Positions 16,728 through 24,080 of a stretch of 64,000 bases of DNA are shown here, in pieces. The DNA is from Rhizobium cauense (lineage in GTDB: Bacteria; Pseudomonadota; Alphaproteobacteria; Rhizobiales; Rhizobiaceae). The position numbers were made by a program, and so were the translations under genes. Positions within the stretch are counted from its first letter, which is position 1; every line of letters starts with the position of its first letter. The notes beneath the pieces are model-generated. The model ran no database searches. It was not told where the DNA came from and saw only the letters and a list, made by a program, of their open reading frames with translations. The DNA lies in the NCBI RefSeq assembly GCF_019511525.1, contig NZ_JAEUAT010000008.1, positions 248,001 through 312,000 of the forward strand, given 5' to 3'.

Positions 16728-19220
16728 ATGGCTCTAGAGGCCTATCAAGCCAAACGCAATTTCAAGACGACGCCGGAGCCGCGGGGAAGCAAGCGCGGCG
16801 GCAAGCCTCCAACACAAACGGCGCTGAGCTTCGTCATTCAGAAGCACGATGCAACGAGGCTCCACTATGACTTCCGCCTAGAACTCGATGGCGTGCTGAA
16901 GAGTTGGGCTGTCACGCGCGGCCCAAGCCTTAGTCCCGATGAGAAGCGGCTTGCAGTCCATGTCGAGGACCACCCGCTGGATTACGGCGACTTCGAAGGC
17001 ATCATCCCGAAGGGCCAATACGGCGGTGGCACGGTGCTGGTTTGGGATCGCGGTACGTGGACGCCGAATGGCGATCCGCACAAGGGCTACAAGAAGGGCC
17101 ATCTCGAATTCGACCTGGACGGTGAGAAACTGAGCGGCCGCTGGCATCTGGTTCGTATGCACGGCAAGCCGGGCGAGCGACAGGAAAACTGGTTGCTTAT
17201 CAAGGCCGAAGACGCGGAGGCCAGCCACAAAGGCGACATTCTCAAACAGCGGCCCGAGTCCGTGAAAACGGGTCGCAAGATCGAGGAAGTGGCGAAGCAC
17301 CCGGACGCCACCTGGAACTCCCATCCCAAGGGAGCGTCGAAGTCTACCTCTTCAAAGCGCAAGCGCCTCGAGTGGCCAAAGGGGGCTGCGAAGGCGGTTA
17401 TGCCTGCTTTCATCGAGCCGGAGCTTGCCAAGCTCAAAGCAAAGCCTCCTTCTGGAGACGGGTGGATCCACGAGATCAAGTTCGATGGGTATCGGCTCCA
17501 GGTTCGCCTTGAGAAGAACAACGCATCTCTGTTGACCCGCAGCGGGCTCGACTGGACGGAAAAATTCGGCCCGGAAATCGTTAAAGCGTTGACTGCAATG
17601 CCGGCGAAATCGGCGATCCTCGACGGTGAGATCGTCGTCGAGCGGGAAACCGGTGCCTCGGACTTTTCGGCCTTGCAGAATGATCTCAGCACGGGCCGTC
17701 ATGATCGCTTTGTGTTCTATGCCTTCGATCTGCTTTACCTCGACGGGTACGACCTGCGGCAAGTATCGCTGACCAATCGCAAGGCGTTGCTTGCGAACCT
17801 GCTCGCCAACGTCGACGCGCGACTTCGCTATAGCGAGCATTTTACGGAGAAGGGTGCCGTGGTGCTGGAGCATGCGCGCCAACTCGGGCTCGAAGGGATT
17901 ATCTCGAAACTGGCCGACAGCGAGTACGTATCGGGGCGTACCGGCGATTGGGTCAAATCGAAATGTCTGCAGAGAGAGGAGCTGGTGATCGGCGGTTATG
18001 TGCCTTCGACCGCGATGAGTAATGCGATCGGTTCGCTGGCGATGGGCGTTTACCGCAAGGGCAAGCTGGAGCATGTTGGCCGGGTCGGAACGGGATTCAG
18101 TATCAACGTCGCGCACGAGCTCTATGAGACGCTGTCGACGATGGAGCAGACGGAGAGTTCCTTCGACGATGACCTTACTGCTGAAGAGCGTCGCGGGCTG
18201 GTCTATGTCGAACCGAAGCTTGTTGCCGAGGTTGAGTTTCAGGCATGGTCGGCAGACCACAATTTGCGGCACGCCGCATTTCGCGGGCTGCGAGAAGATA
18301 AGGCGCCAGAGGAAGTGATGTCCGAAGAAACAAACGCGACTTCTCAGGAACTGCCTCAGTCCAGCGTTACGCTCACGCATCCGGATCGTATTTATTGGCC
18401 GGAGGAGGGGATCACCAAGCAGGGGTTGGCCAGCTACTATGCTCGGGTATGGCGTTTCATCGAACCCTATGTGACGAAGCGGCCGCTGGCATTGCTGCGC
18501 TGCCCCGACGGAATTGCCGGACAACGTTTTTTTCAGAAGCACGCCTGGAAGGGCATGAACTCCAATATCGAACAGATCACCGATCCGAAGGACAGGGGCG
18601 GTGAGAAATTGCTCCGCATATCGGACTTCGATGGGATGGTCGCCCTCGTCCAATCGGCCGTGCTCGAGATCCATCCCTGGGGTGCCACGACAGGCAGCTG
18701 GGAGCGGCCGGACATGATCACGATGGATCTTGATCCGGCTGATGGTGTCAGTTGGGCTGAGGTGATCACCGCAGCCTACGAACTGAAGGAGCGTTTGGAG
18801 GCTGCGGGTCTCGCGGCTTTTGTCAAAACCTCAGGCGGCAAGGGGCTGCATGTCGTGAGCCCGCTGAAGCCGAAGGCCGGCTGGGCGCCGGTCAAGGCCT
18901 TCGCCAAGGCGTTGGCCGATGGCATGTCCAACGATCACCCGGACAAATATCTGGCGACCGCCACGAAGGCGAAACGAAACGGCAAGATCTTCATCGACTA
19001 CCTGCGCAATGGGCGGGGCAATACCGCCGTCGCCGCCTATTCTGCGCGCGCGCGTCCGGGCGCGGCCGTTTCGATGCCGCTGGCATGGAGCGAACTGACC
19101 GAGGAAATCGGCCCGGCCTATTTCACCGTTGACAACGCGCCGGCGCGTCTTGATGGCCTGCGAAGCGATCCGTGGGCGGATTTCTTCGCTGCTGCCGCCC
19201 CGCTCGACAAGCGGAAGTAA
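16728..19220 (+). CDS. ligD: Multifunctional DNA ligase D (PE-LIG-POL)
   Basis: 830-residue end-joining enzyme with three domains. The phosphoesterase domain is N-terminal (about 1-190; HDATRLHYDFRLE near residue 40). The ATP-dependent ligase domain (about 225-530) has its adenylated lysine at K251 in HEIKFDGYRLQVR. The C-terminal primase-polymerase domain (about 545-830) has its metal-binding aspartates at D667 and D669 in ITMDLDPADG, with KTSGGKGLHVVSPL following. This PE-LIG-POL order is the one known in Agrobacterium and Pseudomonas; mycobacteria have POL first. It trims, fills and seals broken ends with Ku. It ends 22 bp from the convergent second Ku gene. Confidence 0.96.
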   Translation: MALEAYQAKRNFKTTPEPRGSKRGGKPPTQTALSFVIQKHDATRLHYDFRLELDGVLKSWAVTRGPSLSPDEKRLAVHVEDHPLDYGDFEGIIPKGQYGGGTVLVWDRGTWTPNGDPHKGYKKGHLEFDLDGEKLSGRWHLVRMHGKPGERQENWLLIKAEDAEASHKGDILKQRPESVKTGRKIEEVAKHPDATWNSHPKGASKSTSSKRKRLEWPKGAAKAVMPAFIEPELAKLKAKPPSGDGWIHEIKFDGYRLQVRLEKNNASLLTRSGLDWTEKFGPEIVKALTAMPAKSAILDGEIVVERETGASDFSALQNDLSTGRHDRFVFYAFDLLYLDGYDLRQVSLTNRKALLANLLANVDARLRYSEHFTEKGAVVLEHARQLGLEGIISKLADSEYVSGRTGDWVKSKCLQREELVIGGYVPSTAMSNAIGSLAMGVYRKGKLEHVGRVGTGFSINVAHELYETLSTMEQTESSFDDDLTAEERRGLVYVEPKLVAEVEFQAWSADHNLRHAAFRGLREDKAPEEVMSEETNATSQELPQSSVTLTHPDRIYWPEEGITKQGLASYYARVWRFIEPYVTKRPLALLRCPDGIAGQRFFQKHAWKGMNSNIEQITDPKDRGGEKLLRISDFDGMVALVQSAVLEIHPWGATTGSWERPDMITMDLDPADGVSWAEVITAAYELKERLEAAGLAAFVKTSGGKGLHVVSPLKPKAGWAPVKAFAKALADGMSNDHPDKYLATATKAKRNGKIFIDYLRNGRGNTAVAAYSARARPGAAVSMPLAWSELTEEIGPAYFTVDNAPARLDGLRSDPWADFFAAAAPLDKRK

Positions 19221-19242
19221 AGACAACGTGCCTTCTGCCGTC

Positions 19243-20052
19243 TCAATGGGACTTCGGACGCCCTGTTTCCTTGGCAAGGCTCTTCTTCAGGGCGTCCATG
19301 ATGTTGACAACGTTGCCTGTAGGTCTCGTGGCTGGCCGTTTGGAAGGAGCGGGCGCCGTCTTTGCAAGGTTCTTCTGCTTCGCGCGGATCATGGCCCTCA
19401 AACGCTTCTGGATTGGATCCTGCACCATGGCGGGCTGCCATTCTTCGGTTCGGTCTTTGACCAGTTTCGTCATCAAGGAAAGTACGGTTGAATCCACCTT
19501 GCCGTGGCTGTCCAGTGTTGCGACAGGGGGCCGGACCTCGTCGCCAAAATGCAGCGTCCAGAGAATGATACCCTTGCCCTGTGGCTCAAGCAGGACGGCG
19601 CGCTCCCGCCGGTAAAGGACGAGCCGCGCGATACCCACGACATCGTTTGCCTTCATCGACTCGCGGATGACGCAGAAAGCTTCGGTGCCAACCTTGTCCT
19701 CCGGTGTCAGAAAATGCGGTTTGTCGTACCAGATCCAGTCGATCGAACCGCGCGGAACGAAGGTATCGATGTCGATCGTCTTGGTGCTTTCCAGCCCGAC
19801 TTCGTCGAGTTCCTTGTCTTCTAGAATGACGTAATCGTCTTCGCCGCGCGGATAGCCCCTGGCCTGGTCCTTATCGGCAATCGGCTTGTGAGTGACGCTG
19901 TCGACATAGCGGCTTTCGACGCGGTTCTTCGTCTTTCGGTTCAAGACGTGAAATCGAAGCTGATTGCTATCAGTCGTCGCCGGGGTCAGCGAGACCGCGG
20001 CGGTGACGAGTGACAGCTTGAGATAGCCCTTCCAATAGGTCTGACGTGCCAT
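19243..20052 (-). CDS. Ku protein, non-homologous end joining (paralogue 2)
   Basis: 269-residue Ku core protein. The N-terminus is YWKGYLKLSLVTAAVSLTPA, with FHVLNRKTKNRVESRYVD and VPRGSIDWIWYDKPHFLTP aligned to the same blocks of paralogue 1, and the C-terminal NVVNIMDALKKSLAKE is the LigD-recruiting type. I chose ATG at 20052; an in-frame start at 20109 is too close to the EcfG-type promoter (20110-20135), whose -10 it would abut. The gene converges on ligD with only 22 bp between stops. S. meliloti also carries several Ku paralogues, some RpoE2-dependent, and a Ku heterodimer has been proposed there. Confidence 0.93.
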   Translation of the reverse strand: MARQTYWKGYLKLSLVTAAVSLTPATTDSNQLRFHVLNRKTKNRVESRYVDSVTHKPIADKDQARGYPRGEDDYVILEDKELDEVGLESTKTIDIDTFVPRGSIDWIWYDKPHFLTPEDKVGTEAFCVIRESMKANDVVGIARLVLYRRERAVLLEPQGKGIILWTLHFGDEVRPPVATLDSHGKVDSTVLSLMTKLVKDRTEEWQPAMVQDPIQKRLRAMIRAKQKNLAKTAPAPSKRPATRPTGNVVNIMDALKKSLAKETGRPKSH

Positions 20053-20109
20053 TTGCGCCCTGGCGCCCTGGCGCCATCTCCCGTGGCCGCATTCGCGGCA
20101 ATGCCACAT

Positions 20110-20135
20110 AACGGCCTGAAGTGCGGTTTGGTTCC
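20110..20135 (-). promoter_or_regulatory. EcfG/RpoE2-type promoter of Ku paralogue 2
   Basis: On the minus strand GGAAC (20135-20131), 17 bases, then CGTT (20113-20110): an exact consensus match. Transcription would start near 20104, about 50 bases before the chosen ATG. Confidence 0.72.
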
Positions 20136-20166
20136 ATTGCGCGTCAAAATGCCGAGCGCGGCGGCG

Positions 20167-21264
20167 TCAGCGGACGTCCAGGCCCTTCAACCAGCGCAGC
20201 ACGGCGATTTCACCCTGGTCCATCCAACGCAACAACCTGGCGCTTCGGCTCGGTCGAGTGTTGGCGAGCTTGGCCAGTTCGCCGGTCTCGAAGCATTCGA
20301 ACACCTTCGGATGGATATATGACGAGCGACATACGGCGCGCGTGTTGACGAGCCGCGCTGCAACAGTGTCGATAACCTCGTTGATCTGCCGCGCGCGCCC
20401 TCGCTGGCTTTCCTGCGGTTCCAAGGTCGCCAACGCCGTTGCCGCCATTTGCGTGGCACCCCAGGTTCGAAACTGTCGCGAGCTGAAATCGGTCCCTGAT
20501 GCCGATCTTATGTAGGCGTTGACATCCTGTGATTGGATGGGGTGGCGCACGCCGTCACTGTCGATGTACTGGAAGAGTTGTTGGCCGGGCAGTTCCTGGA
20601 GCATTCGCACCGCGCGCGTGATGCGCCTATCGCTGTAGCTCAGGCGCCATTCCTTTCCTGATTTTCCCTTGAAGCGGAAATGAACGCTCGAGCCGGATAT
20701 CTTCACATGCTTGTTGCGCAGTGTCGTCAGGCCGTAGGAGGCGTTTTCCGCGGCATAACTTGCGTTGCCGACGCGGATATAGAGGTTGTCGAGCAACCAG
20801 ACGATCGTCGCGAGCGCCTTGTCGATATTGGGAGTTCGTCGCCTGAGGTCGGAATCCACCTTCTTGCGGATTGCCGGCAGCGCCGAGCCGAAATCGGCAA
20901 GTCGTTCGAACTTGCTCCTGTCCCTCTCGGCCGTCCATTCGGGATGGTAGCGATATTGTTTGCGGCCCCGTGCGTCGCGGCCGGTCGCCTGAAGGTGCGA
21001 ATTCGCATCTGCAGAGATCAGAACATCGGTATAGGCGGGCGGAATGGCGAGCGCGGCGATGCGATCGAGTTCCGCCGGGTCGGTTAACCGGGTGCCGACC
21101 GCATCGTAATAGACAAATCCGTTCTTGACGGTTCGCCTTGTAATGCCGGTCTCCAGGGCCGCGATGAAGACAAGGCCGCCGACTGCTGGTGGCTCGCCGA
21201 GCGCAGCCGCCAGTTTCTCGTCAAGTTGCTGTTTATAGCTCGCTCTCTGGTCCACAGTGAGCAT
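20167..21264 (-). CDS. DNA topoisomerase IB (poxvirus/eukaryotic type)
   Basis: 365-residue type IB topoisomerase that nicks one strand through a 3'-phosphotyrosine and relaxes supercoils. The family hallmark GRDARGRKQYRYHPEW lies at about 95-110, the catalytic core has SYSDRRITRAVRMLQELPGQ and FRTWGATQMAA, and the nucleophile is Y316 in CRSSYIHPKVFE. I give ATG at 21264, but an EcfG-type promoter ends two bases before it, so translation may start at GTG 21255 on a nearly leaderless mRNA. It stands 114 bp upstream of Ku2 on the same strand. Bacterial TopIB often co-occurs with end-joining genes; a role in repair or stress is inferred. Confidence 0.92.
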   Translation of the reverse strand: MLTVDQRASYKQQLDEKLAAALGEPPAVGGLVFIAALETGITRRTVKNGFVYYDAVGTRLTDPAELDRIAALAIPPAYTDVLISADANSHLQATGRDARGRKQYRYHPEWTAERDRSKFERLADFGSALPAIRKKVDSDLRRRTPNIDKALATIVWLLDNLYIRVGNASYAAENASYGLTTLRNKHVKISGSSVHFRFKGKSGKEWRLSYSDRRITRAVRMLQELPGQQLFQYIDSDGVRHPIQSQDVNAYIRSASGTDFSSRQFRTWGATQMAATALATLEPQESQRGRARQINEVIDTVAARLVNTRAVCRSSYIHPKVFECFETGELAKLANTRPSRSARLLRWMDQGEIAVLRWLKGLDVR

Positions 21265-21266
21265 GA

Positions 21267-21291
21267 AACGCAGTTGTCGTCGGTAGGTTCC
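21267..21291 (-). promoter_or_regulatory. EcfG/RpoE2-type promoter at the topoisomerase IB start
   Basis: On the minus strand GGAAC (21291-21287), 16 bases, then CGTT (21270-21267): exact consensus. The -10 ends two bases before the nominal ATG, so the transcript would begin at or inside the start of the frame. Confidence 0.55.
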
Positions 21292-21345
21292 GATAACAGC
21301 GGGGCAACCTTGGGGCAGCCCCACGTGAAGAGCTCGGCGCTCCCG

Positions 21346-21675
21346 CTATTCGATGACCACCTGAACGTAGGTGGGGCCGCTCTTAGCGTAGTAGAGCGAT
21401 CCACATCGGTAGTAGTAGGCTCCGTAGTACGCTCCATAGACGCAGCCGGCTGGCAGGGTGTTCACGTAGACGCTCGTTCTGCGCGCGACGCGGCGCGTCG
21501 TCCGACGGGCGGCGCCGGCATAGGAGAGTGGCGTCAGGGGGCGACCGATTTCGGCCCTAGCCGGGGTGGACGCCCTGACCGTCAACGCGGTCAGGTCGCC
21601 GCCCTCCATGCTGATGTCAAGGAAGACAAGTGCGACTGCGAGCGGAAGGGCGAAAATCCGTGCGGAGTTTTTCAT
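21346..21675 (-). CDS. Small secreted Tyr/Gly-rich protein
   Basis: 109-residue protein with an N-terminal hydrophobic segment (MKNSARIFALPLAVALVFL) that reads as a signal peptide or anchor. Its Arg-rich middle (AARRTTRRVARRTSVYV) is followed by a Tyr-rich tail with two cysteines (GCVYGAYYGAYYYRCGSLYY). Its ATG overlaps the stop of the upstream DUF2092 gene as ATGA, so the pair is one unit. I recognise the partner family but have no function for this protein; an envelope location is inferred from the leader. The two cysteines could form a disulfide. Confidence 0.7.
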   Translation of the reverse strand: MKNSARIFALPLAVALVFLDISMEGGDLTALTVRASTPARAEIGRPLTPLSYAGAARRTTRRVARRTSVYVNTLPAGCVYGAYYGAYYYRCGSLYYAKSGPTYVQVVIE

Positions 21676-22463
21676 TGTGCATCTCCCATCATGCCTGTCG
21701 GCGCCGGCAGTTCATCGATCTCGCCGAGTTCGCTTAGATCAACCTTCTTTGCATCGCCCGGTATCTCGATCGCAAAGTTTGCTACCTTCACATCTTCTCC
21801 CGTGCGGAAATTCCGGACCTCAAGCATGTATTGCGGTGCCTGCACCACATGCTTGCTGGTGACGATGTAGCGCTTCGGAATGGGCTTCGGTCCCGCCTCG
21901 ATCCAGATCTGCCAGTCGACATCGTTCTTGCGGAATGTCAGGTAGTTCACTTCGACGCCGTCGATCACCGCGCTTGCAATGTGCTTTGCCTCGGTAACGC
22001 CGTCCATCAGCGTCTCGAAACTGTTCGATAGCAGGAGGTCTGAGCCGGGGATCTCCGCGCCGGCATTCTCCAGCCGGTCAAAAAGCTCGTCGAGGCTGCC
22101 CTTGGCATCGATTTGCGCGTAGGCGTCGAGGTTCTTGCCGTGAACCGTCAGTTTCGCTCCGTCGAAGCTGACATCGAGGTCGGCAAAACCGCCGGTTCGA
22201 GTCACCCGAATCTTGTCGGGTCGGCTGACCGCGGCAGTGCCGGAGCTGACAAATTGAAGCTTTTCAAAAGCCGGCGTCACCGCCTCCACGGAGGAAACGT
22301 AGTCGAAGGAGAACGTCTTCTGAGCTGCCAGGTAGTCGGACATGGCCTTCAGCAGCTCTCTTGAGTCGTCCGCCCAGGCTCCGGTCGGGCAGCTCAATCC
22401 GGTGGTGACCGCGCACATGGCAAGCAGGGCCCTGAATCGCGTCGGCAATGTGAATTTCGACAT
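21672..22463 (-). CDS. DUF2092-family exported protein
   Basis: 263-residue exported protein. A signal peptide ends near residue 31 (TGAWA|DDSRELL), then a mostly beta-stranded domain resembling the LolA/outer-membrane-lipoprotein-carrier fold of DUF2092 (FSFDYVSSVEAVTPAFEKLQF, RPDKIRVTRTGGFADLDVSFDG, WIEAGPKPIPKRYIVTSK). I chose ATG at 22463 because it has an upstream GAGGG; the in-frame start at 22484 does not. It is co-transcribed with the small Tyr-rich protein. A periplasmic lipid or lipoprotein binding role is possible by fold only; no function is established. Confidence 0.75.
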   Translation of the reverse strand: MSKFTLPTRFRALLAMCAVTTGLSCPTGAWADDSRELLKAMSDYLAAQKTFSFDYVSSVEAVTPAFEKLQFVSSGTAAVSRPDKIRVTRTGGFADLDVSFDGAKLTVHGKNLDAYAQIDAKGSLDELFDRLENAGAEIPGSDLLLSNSFETLMDGVTEAKHIASAVIDGVEVNYLTFRKNDVDWQIWIEAGPKPIPKRYIVTSKHVVQAPQYMLEVRNFRTGEDVKVANFAIEIPGDAKKVDLSELGEIDELPAPTGMMGDAQ

Positions 22464-22855
22464 GACACACCCTCTTTTTGACAATGATAGATCGGGTACC
22501 GGTTAAGTGCAGGGTACCGAGAGGTGTTCGGCGGCACATCCTCGAAGGGCAAGCGCGGCTAAGCTTTTGATGTGTACCTAATAGACACCAAACGAGCGGA
22601 TCAGCCTGCTTAGTCCAGCTCTGGGACACGCTGTCGACTACTGTGCGTTTGTTTTTCTTGCCGCCGAATGTAACCGTAAGTTCATATTTTGTCACACAAT
22701 TCGGTTCGTCTCGGCAAACATTTATCGCGTGCGCGACTATTGCTTTTCGCGCAAATATTGTCTCATACTATAGGTCGCCTCGCTCCCTGGGAAGTCGGGA
22801 TCTATCGAGAGGCACGCATGGAATCTAAGGCTCGCGCATTCATCGGGGCAGGAAA
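22464..22855. other. Divergent intergenic region, DUF2092 unit and RND pump
   Basis: About 390 bp between divergently transcribed units, so it should hold both promoters. It contains an AT-rich part near 22640-22770 (for example TTTGTCACACAATTCGG). I see no convincing operator palindrome, no EcfG box and no credible gene. No TetR-type repressor gene adjoins the pump. Confidence 0.5.
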
Positions 22856-24046
22856 ATGCGTGGTAGATCATACAGAGGGTTGCAACTTTTCGGAATTTTG
22901 ACAGTCGTCGCGGGCCTATCGGCATGCGACAGCGGAAGCAACGCTTATGTGCCGCCGCCACCACCGAAGGTTAATGTCGCGCAGCCATTGCAGCAGCCAG
23001 TGGTTGAATATTTCGAGCTGACTGGCAACACTGACGCTATCAACGCCGTCGACATCGAAGCGCGGGTGCAGGGCTTCCTTGAGTCGATCGACTACAAGGA
23101 CGGCACAGCCGTGAAGAAGGGCGACAAGCTCTTCAGCATCCAGCGAGACACCTACAAGGCACAGGTCGACCAGGCGCAAGCGCAGCTGGCCTCGCAGCAG
23201 GCGTCGCAGGTGGGGGCGAAGCAGGAATACGACCGGCAGCTCAATCTCATGAAGCAGCAGGTGACGACGCAGACGGCTGTCGATAGCGCCAAGGCGACGC
23301 TGGATGAGGCCGACGCTTCCATCCTGAATGCGCAGGCGAGTCTCGATCTCGCAAACATCAACCTCGGCTACACCGAGGTGGTCGCGCCTTTCGACGGTAC
23401 GGTAACGGACCATCTGGTTGATGTCGGTGCGCTCGTTGGGGTATCCGGCCCGACAAAGCTTGCCTCGATCGTACAAACCGATCCGCTTTACGTCTATTTC
23501 AACGTCAGCGAAGCGCAGGTCCTGATGATCAAGCAAAGCTTGGCCAAAGCAGGACGCAAGCTCACTCAGGTCGATCTTCCGAACATACCGGTAGAGATCG
23601 GGCTCGGCGACGAGGAGGGGTATCCACACAAGGGGCATCTCGACTACGTCGCTCCACAGGTCGATGCCTCCACGGGCACGCTTTCGGTTCGCGGCATCAT
23701 CGACAACAAGGAACATGCGCTGCTGCCGGGTCTCTTTGTGCGCGTCCGCGTTCCAGTCGCCCATAAGGACAAGGCGCTTCTCGTTCGCGACGATGCAATC
23801 GGCACCAATCAGCAGGGGAACTACGTGCTGGTGCTTGGCAAGGATGATGTGATCGAGCAGCGACCGGTGAAGATCGGGCAGCGCGATGGTTCCATGCGTG
23901 TCATCGAGTCCGGTCTCGACGCTGGCGACTGGGTGGTCATGGCAGGCATCCAACGTGCCGTGCCGGAGATGAAGGTCACGCCTGAAAAGGTCACGATAGA
24001 GGCCGCCGCGGCAACAGGGGATCCCAGCGGATCGAAGGTCCCATGA
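22856..24046 (+). CDS. RND efflux periplasmic adaptor (membrane fusion protein)
   Basis: 396-residue AcrA/MexA-type adaptor. It is a lipoprotein: lipobox LSAC with C24, and Asp at the next position, which favours retention in the inner membrane. It has a biotinyl-lipoyl-like domain (about 60-95 and 165-205, with NLGYTEVVAPFDGTVTDHLVDVGALV), an alpha-helical hairpin between (Gln/Ala-rich, about 100-165), and beta-barrel and membrane-proximal domains after. The start at 22856 has CAGGAAA close by. It links the RND permease 34 bp downstream to an outer-membrane channel, whose gene is not in this window. Confidence 0.93.
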   Translation: MRGRSYRGLQLFGILTVVAGLSACDSGSNAYVPPPPPKVNVAQPLQQPVVEYFELTGNTDAINAVDIEARVQGFLESIDYKDGTAVKKGDKLFSIQRDTYKAQVDQAQAQLASQQASQVGAKQEYDRQLNLMKQQVTTQTAVDSAKATLDEADASILNAQASLDLANINLGYTEVVAPFDGTVTDHLVDVGALVGVSGPTKLASIVQTDPLYVYFNVSEAQVLMIKQSLAKAGRKLTQVDLPNIPVEIGLGDEEGYPHKGHLDYVAPQVDASTGTLSVRGIIDNKEHALLPGLFVRVRVPVAHKDKALLVRDDAIGTNQQGNYVLVLGKDDVIEQRPVKIGQRDGSMRVIESGLDAGDWVVMAGIQRAVPEMKVTPEKVTIEAAAATGDPSGSKVP

Positions 24047-24080
24047 ACCGAGGCCCGACCCGATCCAGGAGGCGAAGCAG

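Noticed and set aside
20053..20076. Tandem GCGCCCTGG repeat before Ku2 as a regulatory element
   Set aside because: Only two and a half copies of a GC-rich 9-mer in the leader; no basis for a function beyond chance or slippage.
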